Assembly (NCBI RefSeq): GCF_964656455.1
Contig: NC_135714.1
Location: forward strand, 121,215,631-121,279,630
Direction of reading: 5' to 3'
Source: Halichoerus grypus
Taxonomy: Eukaryota > Chordata > Mammalia > Carnivora > Phocidae
DNA: 64,000 nt
Position 1 is the stretch's first letter; each line of letters opens with the position of its first letter. This document shows, in pieces, positions 25,690-36,871 of the stretch. The notes below the pieces were generated by a model. The model was not told where the DNA came from. It did no database searches and saw only the letters and a program-made list of their open reading frames with translations. The position numbers and the translations under genes are program-made.

Positions 25690-26550
25690 CTGCAACTTCC
25701 TTCCAGCTGCCTCACCACGTTGTTTTGATTCCTCATAATCCAGCCTCTGCATGGCACCTGGAGTGATCCTTTAAAAATATAAACTAGGTCACTTTCGTTC
25801 CCGGGCTTGGAACCTTGTAATTTCTTCTTCTTTTTTTTTTTTTTAAGATTTTATTTATTTGACAGAGAGAGAGAGACACACAGTGAGAGAGGGAACACAA
25901 GCAGGGGGAGTGGGAGAGGGAGAAGCAGGCTTCCCACTGAGCAGGGAGCCTGATGCGGGACTTGATCCCAGGACCCGGGATCATGACCTGAGCCGAAAGC
26001 AGATGCCTAATGACTGAGCCACTCAGGCACCCCACCTTGTAATTGCTTCTAATTGCACATAAAATAAAGCTTGAATTCCCTTTCCTGGTCTAAAAGCCTT
26101 TCGCTAAGTCTAACCTCATCTCTCCCCCAGCCCTATACTCTGTGGTTCACGCACTGGCCCCAGGCAGACTCTCTCTGCTTGTGGGTCCCTCCCTTTCCTG
26201 GGTGATCCTCCTCCTTTATGGCTTAATCTGTGATGCCTTCTCAGAGACCATCCCTGACCACCCTTCCTAAAGCAAGGATACCTCTCACCTACACCATGAT
26301 TCTCTGCCCAAACTCCTAGATCATTTACTTCCTATCAAACATGGTAATTAATAATTACTATTTTTTAGTTGGTTTCCCCTTTGTCTGCTTCCATCACTAG
26401 ACTGGACAGTAAGGTCTGTGAATGGAAGAGCCATGCCCCTTGCCTGCCACTAAACACGCTGCTCCAAGTGCCTACCAGCCACATGGACACTGGAAAGTAT
26501 CTGCTAAATGAGTCAACGAAGAAATGTACAAATGGATGAACTATACAGGG
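25690..26550 (+). mobile_element. L2 LINE fragment interrupted by a SINE
   Basis: 'aaactaggtcactttcgttc' before the SINE; after it 'ataaaataaagcttgaattc', 'gatgccttctcagagaccat', 'ccatcactagactggacagt' and an end like 'tatctgctaaatgagtcaac'. The order fits the 3' part of L2. The SINE occupies 25829-26033. Confidence 0.65.
25829..26033 (-). mobile_element. CAN-SINE nested in L2
   Basis: A complete antisense CAN-SINE, with accttgtaatttcttct (25812-25828) and accttgtaattgcttct (26034-26050), one mismatch in 17. It is the last young element before the 13.5-kb interval without any. Confidence 0.95.
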
Positions 26551-26688
26551 CATGGTAAAGAAAAACTAGAATAGCGGAGACTAATTCCATTTAGAGTGAT
26601 GTAGGAAGATTGTTTTGGAAGAAGAAGCGTGTGAGTTAAACTTGGAGCAATAGATTGGGGAAAGGAAATAGCTCAGAGAAAACCTGGA

Positions 26689-26704
26689 AGAGAGAGAGAG
26701 AGAG

Positions 26705-26735
<31 letters not shown>
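26689..26735. repeat. Compound (AG)n(TG)n microsatellite
   Basis: About 10 AG followed directly by 13-14 TG units. Long and uninterrupted, so probably length-variable. Confidence 0.95.
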
Positions 26736-27879
26736 AAGGGACACGTATGGTGTATGCAGGCTCCTAGTGTGGTTATGTATGGAGGACAGAGGTGCAGGAG
26801 ATAGAAAGTAAGCCTTGGTAGATAAGGTGAGGCCAAATCGTGGATGTCATTGAATCCCAAACTTCATTTAGCTTGGACAAAGCTAGAGTTCTGGGGACAA
26901 TAAAGGCTGTGTATGAAAGAAATAGCTGTGGCCAGAAGAAAGGGAAGTAACATAGGAGGTGATGCAGTGGTGAAATGTATAGACCTAGTGACAAATGGAA
27001 TGTTGATATATTGACGGAGATGGACGAGTTAAAGCTGATTGGAGCTTGTAAACCTGTGTGACTGGGGGACAGACACATGAACGGACAGGAAAGCTGGGAC
27101 GGCTGTGTGTGAACTGGGAGGAGAGCAATGAAGGTATGAACACCCTCAAACAGATACATTCAAAAATGGCCAGATGATACTGGAAAAGGTGGCACCAGAG
27201 TCCAGCTGAAAAATCAAAGGTAAATAAGTTAATCAGCAAACAACTCCTGAAAAGAAATGTATTGAGTATGTCCTATAGACTGAGGGTATCACCAGTCAGG
27301 GTTTAGTGTGGGAAGAGAATCCAGTCCGGTTATTTCTCGCAGAGAAAAATTGAATATGTGTAATATGGGGAATTCGATGTTTCTTTAATCATGGGAATGA
27401 CTGGAGGAACTTCACATCTAAAGTGGACCCTCGTCAATCTTCTGGCTTCAAGCACCTCTGGTCCGGCTGTCAGGAATTACTATTGCCACCCACAGGCCTG
27501 GAAAATGCTCTGCTGTGACCACTGTGGAGATCACAGCCACCCCTACTAGCAAGCTGGGGAACTGGCAGTAGATATGGGAGTCCAACAGCTGCTCCTGCAA
27601 AACGCCTGTCTGCCCACACCGGTGCAGAAGGGGTAAGTCACCGCCTCCCTCCTGGCTGTCTTCCTTCTGCTTTCCAAATATGGTGCCAGAGGTCTCATGG
27701 GCAGAACCCATATATCCTGAACTGTCATGGTAAGTGTCCTGAGAACATGGAGTTTTAGTCAGCCAGCCCTTTAGTTGCAGATGATTGGGCTTCGGGGGAC
27801 TAAACTAGGGAGGGAATGGGTGCTGGGCACAGGGCAAAGGGCTAGACCTACACTTTCGCACCTCCTTTTCACCAAGAAA
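26736..27879. other. Non-coding stretch, possibly ancient repeat
   Basis: Purine-rich text such as 'gataaggtgaggccaaatcg' and 'gcttggacaaagctagagtt' resembles an ancient mammalian repeat class that I cannot name. The 128-codon minus-strand frame at 26773-27159 is low-complexity and unsupported. At 27.4-27.7 kb the sequence is more GC-rich without a recognisable gene. Confidence 0.3.
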
Positions 27880-28035
27880 TACTAAGTAAGTCTTACTACA
27901 CCCCTCTTTTACAGATCAGAATGTGAAGCCATAGAGGAACTTGACATATGTCTGCATCTAATTGGGGAAGCCAAGATCTGCATCCAGACACTGTGACTTA
28001 AAAGCCCACATTCTTTAGCCTGTGCTGGGGTTTTC
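27880..28035 (+). mobile_element. MIR SINE fossil
   Basis: 'cctcttttacagatcagaat', 'ccaagatctgcatccagaca' and 'cccacattctttagcctgtg' match the second half of MIR in order. Confidence 0.6.
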
Positions 28036-28352
28036 TCCTTAGAAATAACAGTTAAAGACCTCGAAGGAGAGCATATCAAATGAGCAAAGACGAATATTGA
28101 GTCTAGACTTTTGGACTGGACTTCCTAAATGGAAGGAACAGGCAAGGGAAGCAGAAGGAGTAATTGAGACTAAAGAATGTTCAGAACTGAATGGCAGTGT
28201 TAAGAGGCCACACTCAAGGTCAGAGGAGGTGAACCAGCATGAAGGAGGTGGTGGCTTATGGTCAATTGGTTTAAAAACTGAGAAGCCACCATACTAAGTG
28301 AAAAACAGATCATTATCACCGTTGCTGTCACTAAATTCTGAAACTACAGACA

Positions 28353-28572
28353 AAGTCCTATGGATTAGGGCTCTAGAGACTAAGTCACATGGATTAGGGC
28401 TCTAGAGACTAAGTCCTATGGATTAGGGCTCTAGAGACTAAGTCACATGGATTAGGGCTCTAGAGACTAAGTCACATGGATTAGGGCTCTAGAGACTAAG
28501 TCACATGGATTAGGGCTCTAGAGACTAAGTCACATGGATTAGGGCTCTAGAGACTAAGTCACATGGATTAGG
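28353..28572. repeat. 29-bp minisatellite, about 7.5 copies
   Basis: ATTAGGG begins at 28364, 28393, 28422, 28451, 28480, 28509 and 28538, an exact 29-bp period, with partial units at both ends. Units differ at one place only: CACATGG in most, CCTATGG in two (the leading partial and the one ending at 28420). Each unit holds ATTAGGG and the palindrome CTCTAGAG. Near-perfect identity points to recent expansion or homogenisation. Confidence 0.97.
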
Positions 28573-29649
28573 AAGTGGAAGGGAGCTCTTGACACTTGAG
28601 CACCACATTCCTGGCATTCTACCCCAATACGCTTTCACGATCGTCTCCCTTTTCACTTAGTATTTATTTAGAAAACTGGTTCTTAAGTCACCTTTATTCA
28701 TCAGGACCACTGAGAGAACAGAGAACTCAGTGTTTGTTGCCATAGTGACCCACAGAATCATGCCATGTGGCTACTTTTGCCTAGAATGGGTGCATGGCAT
28801 GAAATGCTTCAACTACATCCACCCATCCTCCTGATTCTACCTTCTGGAGATACCGAAATACGGCCCTGGAGCACATTTTCTGAGTCTTTTGTTGTGTTGT
28901 GACTTTGAGTGGGAGTGTCACAACAGTCAAGGTACCTTTGCGTGGAGGTTTAAGACAGCAGAGCACTCCTGCTTCACTGAGGCTGTCTTCTGGTTTGACG
29001 GCAGGCAGCATTTTGCCCTAATTCGTTATGCATTGTCCCACCACGGGGCTACCTACAGATTGTTCCTGCTCAGATGTAGAACAACATGTTAGTACGAACA
29101 TATATTAATGATGATGACATTACAGAAGAGGAATGTTTCTTGCTGCAGGATCAACAATGTTCTTGAAATGCTCCAGATGGCAAAACTCCATCCTTTCTTT
29201 ACATGCAAGCAGGGGCCTCATTTGGTTAATTTTTTGGCAACAAGATATAATTACAACTGTGGAATGTGCGTTCTATCAGCTACTATAATGAGTTATGAAC
29301 GATCAGATCCAACTAGCCTGTAAGGAGAAGTTAGTTCATGTGCTCAAGTGACTCCACCAGCATGTGGGCTACAAAGATCAGTGATTTGCCCAGGGTTGAA
29401 GCATTGACATCTGGTTCTTGAACTCTTTTCTAAATTGTGGTTGATCTTATTCCTACAGAATGGCAACCCTTAAAGATGCATTCTGCTAGTGAATATGAGA
29501 CTAACCTAGAATCGATGTAAAATTTGCACTGTAATTGTGGTCTAGCAGAAAACTAGTCTATTCTCTTTGAACCATTGTTTAGGATACCCTTCTGCTATTT
29601 TAATTAACTTTTAGACATTGCTACACTGATGGAAACGAAAAAAAAAGTG
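28573..29649. other. Unique sequence beyond the gene's distal end
   Basis: No repeat recognised. It lies downstream of the distal poly(A) signal of the minus-strand gene. The short plus-strand frames at 28889-29323 have no supporting evidence. Confidence 0.35.
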
Positions 29650-29700
29650 TGATAGGGAGAAAAAGACAGAAACATAAAAAATAAAAATCACATTTATTGA
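29650..29700 (-). promoter_or_regulatory. Distal poly(A) signal
   Basis: On the minus strand AATAAA lies at 29698-29693 (context TCAATAAATGTG), followed by a strongly T-rich downstream element (TTTTTATTTTTTATG, then TCTGTCTTTTTCTCCC). This is the best candidate end for the long 3' UTR form of the minus-strand gene. Confidence 0.45.
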
Positions 29701-32296
29701 AACAAAAATATACACACAATGTACAATGAATATGGTTTACACGGAACAACAAAATAAAATGATATTTCTTCAAATGCCAGTATAACATGATCTAACCTAT
29801 CTGTGCCCCATTTCCTAGGAATACACATTATTGGCTCATCTAGAATATATACTTAACATAAAAAGAAAACAAATGTCAACATTTCAGATAAGTACCACAA
29901 GAATCTGAAAATTAGATGTTAGGTTAAACAAAATAATAAAATATTCACACGAGAAGTATATGTGTACAAAGAACACACTTGTGCAGGAAAATGGGAGTGT
30001 CTCTCCACTTACACACCTGTGGAGCCTGCCTTTGAAAAGTTTTAAAGTCCTTTGACATGAAATATTTTTTAAATATGGACAGTGATATAAAAGCATCACA
30101 GGACCTATATAGATGAGAAAGCAATCTCGCCAATATGTGAGTCAGTATTTCCTGCTAGACAATGAAACTGTACCAAGTGATCATTAAAGATGGACTGTTG
30201 GATTATGCCCTTTTGTGACCATAGAGTAATTTCAATGATTTTAGGAAGCTCGTGAATATATTCATGCTATGAGTAGGAAAGTGCAACATCATCTTAACGA
30301 ACTCGATTTATTAAAGATAAACAAGATCTGTCTTATCAGGCAACATTGCTTGTGTTAGGTCTTCTCTCTCCTGATATTCACTCTGGGTAGTATATTTCAT
30401 TGTGAGCCATGTTTTCCTTTTTTGATTGATAATTTTAAATGTTCACATAATCTATGATATTCAAGCTGAGGACAGCTAATTGCACGTACAATTTATTTTT
30501 TTGGCTAATACTACCTTACAATTTTTTTTCCTACCTCCTTGTTACTAGTAGTCAGATAGGCTTTGTTTCTTTGACATCAGAAATGCTTTAGACTCTCTTA
30601 CTTGCTTAGAAATAAAATTCAAAGACTGATTAATGTGCACCATGACTCAGAAAGTAAAAATCCAAATTTCCATACCTTAACTTTATACCTAATTGGCCCA
30701 CAATATTTTATCTAAACTGATTTTATTTTCCTGTTCTTAAAGACAGTTTTGCTATCGGTAGCATCTGTTTGGGTAGAAAGTTCTAACTTAAAAATGCCAA
30801 AGAAACAAAGGATATAATATATTGGGACTTTCTTTGCAAAGCAATAAAATATAAATATGGGGAAAAAAGCAAAGCTTCTGCAGACTGCAGCTGAGCTAAA
30901 TGAATGTCAATTCACACTAAAATTGTCAATCAACCACACAACTCTCAGCAAATCATTCTCTTCAGTGGTGCATAATTTGTAAAGCCTCCAGCTATTAGGG
31001 ATGCTTTGTGTTCAACACACTTGCTTCCCTCCGTAACTGCTGATCACAGTTTTTCTCAGGCCAGTTTCTTAAATCTGTGATAAACGTTAATTTATTTCCT
31101 AAAGATTACAAAAGGTGCCCTTGCATATTGAATTAGACAACTGATATGCCATCCTGTTTGGAAATCAAACATCTAAAATGTCTGTGGTGTTTTAACATAC
31201 TGCCAGAGTTTAATTTGCTTAATCTAACCGTGTGGGTTTCAACTGAACTATACTTATTAGAATCTGGACACAGTGATATGTTACTGTTTTTTCTGCTTTT
31301 AGCAAATGCTAAAATTATAAACTTAAAAATTTGTACTGAAGCACATTTTCAGGGATACTCTAATTAGGCTAACATTTCTCTGAATCTAGCCCACAGTTGT
31401 TAGTGCTTACACTAAGGCTGCATTGTTAAGATCTCCCTTGCAGAACATCAAGAGAGATACATTTTTAAATGCATCTGTATGATTATATAATTTAATTATG
31501 AATAACATATAAATACCAAATATTACTTAGAGTCTAATAGGTGTCTTTAGAAAGGGGAAATCCAGAACTGTGGTCATCTGAAGATGCCTGATTGCACTTA
31601 ATACCATATTAATAATTTTATAATGCTTCCAATTATTTATTATTTGCTGGAGAAAAAAGTGATGGTAGCATTCGGTTGTGTGCTGGTAAGTGTTTAACAA
31701 CTAGCTTTCCAGGAATTAAAAGTTCCAGTTTGCAGCACTGGGTAATTTCTGCATGTAAATACTCCCACTGTAGTCAATTTCAAGCTACCCACGTGGTGTT
31801 CCTGGATGTGGAGTCAGGAAGAGATGCACAATAGCACATGATGATATAGTGTTTCCACTGTGCAGAGACAGTGGACATAAATAATCACAGGTAAAGAGTA
31901 AAATGAAGGAACATAATTAGGAGGTGGTAAGTTTTGATTATTATATTTGTTTTTAATAAAATTCATTCAACTGCTTTTGATAACTTAGTATTTCATGATG
32001 GTGTATTTAACAACTGGCTTACAAAATTCCTGAAAATTTAATGATCAGCTCTCATGAGTCTGCATGAGTCAGTTCTTGTGCACCACTGGTATCCTTTCTC
32101 CTTGGCATGTATCATACTTTACATAAGGAGGGGCTTGATTTGTTGGGAAGGAAAGCATTATTCCATACAGATCTTTTTTCTTTTCCACTCTGAGTCTTAT
32201 TTTATGCAAAATACCATATGTAGTTGAGGGGGAAAAAAAAAAAGGAAGTATCTTCCATCCAGATGCTGGCTTTTAAGACTTCACAGTTTTTCAGAA

Positions 32297-32326
32297 ACAA
32301 CAACAACAACAACAACAACAACAAGG
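32297..32326. repeat. (CAA)n microsatellite
   Basis: About nine to ten perfect CAA triplets inside the putative 3' UTR; TTG repeats on the sense (minus) strand. A candidate length polymorphism within a transcript. Confidence 0.9.
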
Positions 32327-35300
32327 ATTTGTCTTATAAAGTGAGAACTGGAGGTTAGTCACATGGTATACTGCTCTAATTAGTTGGTTGGTCATTTTAG
32401 CACAATTTGTCAGCAGGATCAAATGCTGGCTCTGACTCACTGGATTACTGGACTGACTGAACACCAAAGGATTGTTTTGGCAGGATATAAACAAAATCCA
32501 AGACAATATTTACAAAGGAAAAAAAAAACCACACGAGAAATTAATAAATGCATCCAGATGTGGGTCTGCTTCAACCAAATATCTGAAACTTTTATGTTCA
32601 GCTGTTTCGTGGAACATTTTCAGGCTCTGGGTCTTTTGCCACTGGGTCAAACATAATCAAGATTTCACCTTCCCTTGTTTTTAAATATGTTTTCTATAGA
32701 ACTCTGCAAATAGCTATACAGAACTCATTTCTGCATTTGATAACATTAGAGGGGAAACATATTTTTAGCCAAAAAAATTTTTATATTGTTTGGAAATGTC
32801 ATTTTCTTGGTTCAGTTTCTGGTTCAATCTGATATCTTGAAATAGGCCTGCTGGTGTATATTTTAAATAAAAAAAGAGACAGAGGAAAGCATGACGAGGC
32901 TGTGTTTGTACCAAGGAGATTTTAAAACTTTTTAACATATGCTTTTTGATTTAAAAAAATGTAATAGCTTAAGAAATAGTGAGGTGGATTTCCAACAGTA
33001 CTTGGAATAGCTCTCAGGAAAGGAGCAGTATTGCTGTTGGTATGAAACATGAATTTTCTTGGTTAAATCCACGTCTAACGGTATGCACAGATACACAGGC
33101 TTTGTATAGGGAAAGGCAGATGACTCTGCTAATAATAAAAGAAAACTTCTATGCGTTTGTATTACAGTAAGCTCTAGCCTTTGAGACTTCTCTATCAGTA
33201 CTTATTAAAAAAGAAAAAAATATCTTTGGGATATCTTCCCCAAATAGAAGACCCTACTTATTGGTTTTCTAGTAAATAAATATTTTTTCAGTATTTGAGT
33301 CAAGAGTTTTCATTTTTAAAAATATAAACAAAAATGACTGTTTATAAGAGTATTTACAGGATGATACATTTTCATTTAAGGTCTCTTGGAACACGGACCA
33401 CTCTTTGATATACTGAATGAGGCTTCATCGTTACTCAAGAACCTCTGTCATCCCAAACCTCTTTACCTTAAATCCAATGGGATCATGGAAATAACCACAA
33501 ATCCTACCATTTTCAAATAAAATTGAACAATTCAAAAATTATATTTAATCACTGAAATGGAGAAGGAAGCATAAAAGGGAGAACACCACGAAACTTCGTC
33601 TGTAAATAGATCTATAGTACACTGCATCTTTTTATTAAAAAACCTGTAAACTGTTTGTCAATGGCCTCAAATATAATGCCCACAAGTCAGTAGCTAAAAT
33701 AATGGATTGAGAATTCTAGTATTAAAAGCCCCAAACGGTTATCTAAAATTTGTAGTAATCTGAAAAACCCAACATGAACCTAGAGATCTGTTTGGAGTCC
33801 TTAGTTCAACACACATCTTAGCCAAGAAGCTGTCATGCTAGCTTGGAAAGCCTCATAATATCATCCACTGAATGTGGTCACAGCCAGGAGATGTCTATGT
33901 AACAGCCCTCCAGCATTTCCAAGGGGAGATTTATGCTCTGGCTAGCATACTCTTCCAATGAGTGAGGAAAAAGAATAAACTCTTTAACATCTGGAGAAAA
34001 CAGGTTTCATTTATTCAGACCATTATACTCCAAGGTTCAATTCTGGCAATAAATGCCAATTTCTATTTAACGAACTAGCATTCTCCCACAATTTTCATGT
34101 ATTTTTAGCATGGCAATTTGGAGACTAGACAAGCCACAGGTTAGGAAGGTAAGAAGAGATTTTAATCATGGTTCTAAAATTATCTAGCTGGATGATTGGG
34201 GTGCATATCTTCCTTGTGCTTTAATTTACCTATTTATAATGACCTTATACAAGATGATGTCTAAAGCAATTTCTAATTTGGAATTCTGGAAAACCTATGG
34301 TGCGATTTCCCTGAGAATAAATTTCAAATTCAGGTTAACAGAAATAATTGTTTCAGTTTATCACTAATTACGGTTGCATAGGTCTTAAAATGTTTATTCA
34401 CACATAGTAATCTATGCCAGACAATGCATACTTCCACCATCCATATTCTGTAGCAAGAGGACTATTGGAAAACATCGCAAAGATAGTTTATTGACTTTTA
34501 TGAACTTGGCTACATAAAGTTCAGGCTGTTGGGGATTTTTAGGTTTGACATCAGCAGGCTGATCATCTTTCATTTCCTTGCAGTTGCTGTTCCTCCAGTG
34601 TTTTTTCCTACTATTCTATTCAACTTTCTCTATCACCACTTCTGTCATGGGGCCACACGACACGAGTCAGAGTTTTGAAAAGATACCACGTTATGGAAAA
34701 GTCTCTTCTCCGTGTTGCTAACACTGTCATGTACCTGTTCGGGAGGACTGGTCTTGTCTGGCCTGGAGGACCCAAGTCTTTACAAGCACACCGGCAACCC
34801 GCTTCCACAGTCAAGATCATGCGTTCATGCTACCGAATTTTAATTCACTGGAAAAGTATTTTCCGAATCCCACACATGGGCTTTAAGGTTACACGTGAGT
34901 ACGGCTGTGAAATAACATGTCTGAGTCTCCCTCCCCTGTCCCCTCTCGTCTTCCCTTTGGAGGTCAAGCGCCCCTCTCTGAGTCACCTGTCTTCCTCCTG
35001 TGACAACCTACGTTTCCTCAGAATGCCTCCGGCTGAAGGACTCCATGAATGAAATGCACCCATTTTGAGCTGAACACAGCCAGCGAGGGGCAACGCGTTG
35101 AAGCTGAGACCTAGAATCACAATGTTACTTAAGATTTTTTTAATGGATTTCATTCAGAGTAATATGCTAATACCTAATCCAAATAATGCCTAGATTTGGG
35201 CAAACATCCCTGATCACCTCCCTCCACAAATTCGTGACAATAAAAAAGTTAAAAGGGTGGAGATTATCCGACTGCAGCGTGTTTGTGTTCCTGCTTATTT

Positions 35301-35479
35301 ACGTGTTGGTAAAGTTAGGTGTCAACTTTTCCATAAGTCCCCTCTGGAGGTCGGTACTGCTTGGGGAAAGCCATCAGCTGTAGCATGTTGAAAGCATACT
35401 TTCTGCATTTGACATTCTTCAGTACATTCTCTATGCGGCATCCTTCTCTGGTGAAAGGGGAAAAAGCACAACTTCATGA

Positions 35480-35510
35480 AACACAGAATAAATAAATATG
35501 CTTTATTTGT
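35480..35510 (-). promoter_or_regulatory. Proximal poly(A) signal
   Basis: On the minus strand AATAAA lies at 35507-35502 (context GAACAAATAAAGC), followed within 20-40 bases by T- and GT-rich sequence (TCTGTGTTTC, then GTTGTGCTTTTT). Use of this site would give a short 3' UTR of about 1.2 kb. Confidence 0.45.
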
Positions 35511-36626
35511 TCAATGCAGAGTTGCAGCAACAGTCCAAGTAAAAATAACAAAGATTCAACTCTACATTTTTTTTTTTTTTCACAAATGATGATACATCTT
35601 ACAAAATTAAATCCTAGGCCAGGCCCAATACCGTTATTGCCCTCGGAAAGAGATGAGTCAAGTCTCTTTGCTCTTAACAGATATTTAAGGTTTAATAAAC
35701 TCTTTAAATATAATTTGCTCCACAATACAGCTTCACTTTAGTTTCATAAATATATCTGCCTTTTTTTATAACTTTGCCACAAATTAACTTCTCAGTCTCT
35801 TTTAAAACACATTAAAATCTACATGTAGCCCTAAGGATGCAGGTTCTAGGAATAAGGCATTTAATTGATTAAGTCTGGCCCTATAGATTTTTAAAGGAAA
35901 ATTTCATCTCTATTTTACTTCATTATTTTAGCTGTGCAACGAAGAGAAGAATGGCTTTCCGAACAGCCTGGTCCAAGTCTCCGCTTTATAAAGGAAGGGG
36001 GCTTGTGCAGACAGTACAAAAGTCACAGGTGCTGAAAATGGCGCGTAAGACACAAACAAGACTTTGTTAAAAAGAACAGAAAAGTATTCTGAGAGCCAAA
36101 TCAACCCAAACAATAGTTACAAACAGGTTAATTTAATTACAAAACATAAATAGCCATTCTAAAATTACTTGACAGAAAAGGGTCAACTGAAGCCAAGAAC
36201 TAACATAACTCACAGGTTAAGGAATCACACAGAAGGTTCTATCAGCTGACGGCAACAATGATATTAGCACAGTGGAAATAAAGTCTGGAACCTCCCACGT
36301 CTCTAAGACTTGTCTCAGGGTTTCAGTGCATTGTGCCAATTCATTCTTGTTTTTGATAAATTGAATGGGAAGAGAAACGGGAGGTGCAGAACTTCAAGCT
36401 TTCAGGATTCTGTTCTTTGTCTTATTCCAAAGACAGTAATTTAAAAATTCTTTTGAGCTAGTTAACAGTGGGAAACACTTTTCCATGAACAAAAGAGCAA
36501 AATAATTCCCTTAATGCATAGTACTTCTTTTTGTAGATTTCAGGAAAAACAAACAAAACACAATTCAAACATTTGTTTTTTTTTTTAAATTCTGTGAATC
36601 TGAAAATGTAGAAATATTACAGCATC

Positions 36627-36643
36627 GCCCCCACCCCCGCCCC
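36627..36643 (-). promoter_or_regulatory. G-run tract just downstream of the stop codon
   Basis: The plus strand reads cgcccccacccccgcccc, so the sense strand of the putative 3' UTR carries GGGGCGGGGGTGGGGGCG 54-70 bases after the stop codon. Three runs of four or five G could support a small G-quadruplex in the mRNA. Confidence 0.35.
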
Positions 36644-36696
36644 GTAATTTAAAGTCCATTGTCATTTGTAGAAAAGAAAGGAATACAACATAAAAC

Positions 36697-36871
36697 TTAT
36701 TGGTATTTGGCTAATAGTAATGCAAGACTTAAAATAAGCCACACAACTAGCAGGTGTGAGCTGACAAGCAGCAAGGCGACAGGATAGAAGTGTCGAGAAG
36801 TTGGCTTGTTATCAGTTAGACAGCCTGTTTCGGGATCATCGGATTCATTCAGTGCTCCCTGGGTTTGTCTG
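36697..36871 (-). CDS. Terminal coding exon of an unidentified membrane protein gene
   Basis: On the minus strand a long C/T-rich tract ending in ...TTTAACAG precedes an open frame of about 57 codons that stops with TAA at 36699-36697. The exon starts with the last base of a split codon. A second AG three bases on (exon start 36868) makes a NAGNAG acceptor that would add or drop one residue. The translated part begins around [16 protein letters not shown], is polar and acidic for about 30 residues, and ends in about 27 hydrophobic residues ([20 protein letters not shown], then SLALLLA) followed by KYQ. That is a single C-terminal membrane segment with a very short tail, fitting a type I or tail-anchored membrane protein, or a GPI-attachment signal. 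No earlier exon was found in the window, so the preceding intron would exceed 27 kb unless a small exon was missed. I do not recognise the gene. It could also be an alternative last exon. Support comes from splice signal, frame, hydrophobic pattern and the long young-repeat-free 3' region. Confidence 0.6.

Larger units (their letters stand above)
29680..36696 (-). other. Probable long 3' UTR of the minus-strand gene
   Basis: From the stop codon at 36697 to a strong poly(A) signal at 29698-29693 there are about 7 kb with no CAN-SINE, L1, MIR or L2 fragment that I can recognise; only a (CAA)n run interrupts it. The sequence is AT-rich on both strands, apart from a more GC- and CpG-rich patch at about 34.6-35.1 kb. 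Two exact UGUAAAUA (Pumilio-type) motifs occur on the minus strand at 32514-32507 and 33358-33351. Absence of repeats over such a length, beginning at a stop codon and ending at a poly(A) signal, is typical of a conserved 3' UTR. Its continuity as one transcript is inference. Confidence 0.5.

Noticed and set aside
26773..27239. 128- and 84-codon open frames on the minus strand
   Set aside because: They overlap low-complexity and ancient-repeat-like sequence, have no recognisable domain, and overlap each other in different frames. Frames of this length are expected by chance in 64 kb.
34675..35052. 125-codon plus-strand frame in a GC-richer patch
   Set aside because: It lies antisense within the putative 3' UTR, has no splice or domain support and no recognisable protein. 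The patch may be conserved UTR sequence.
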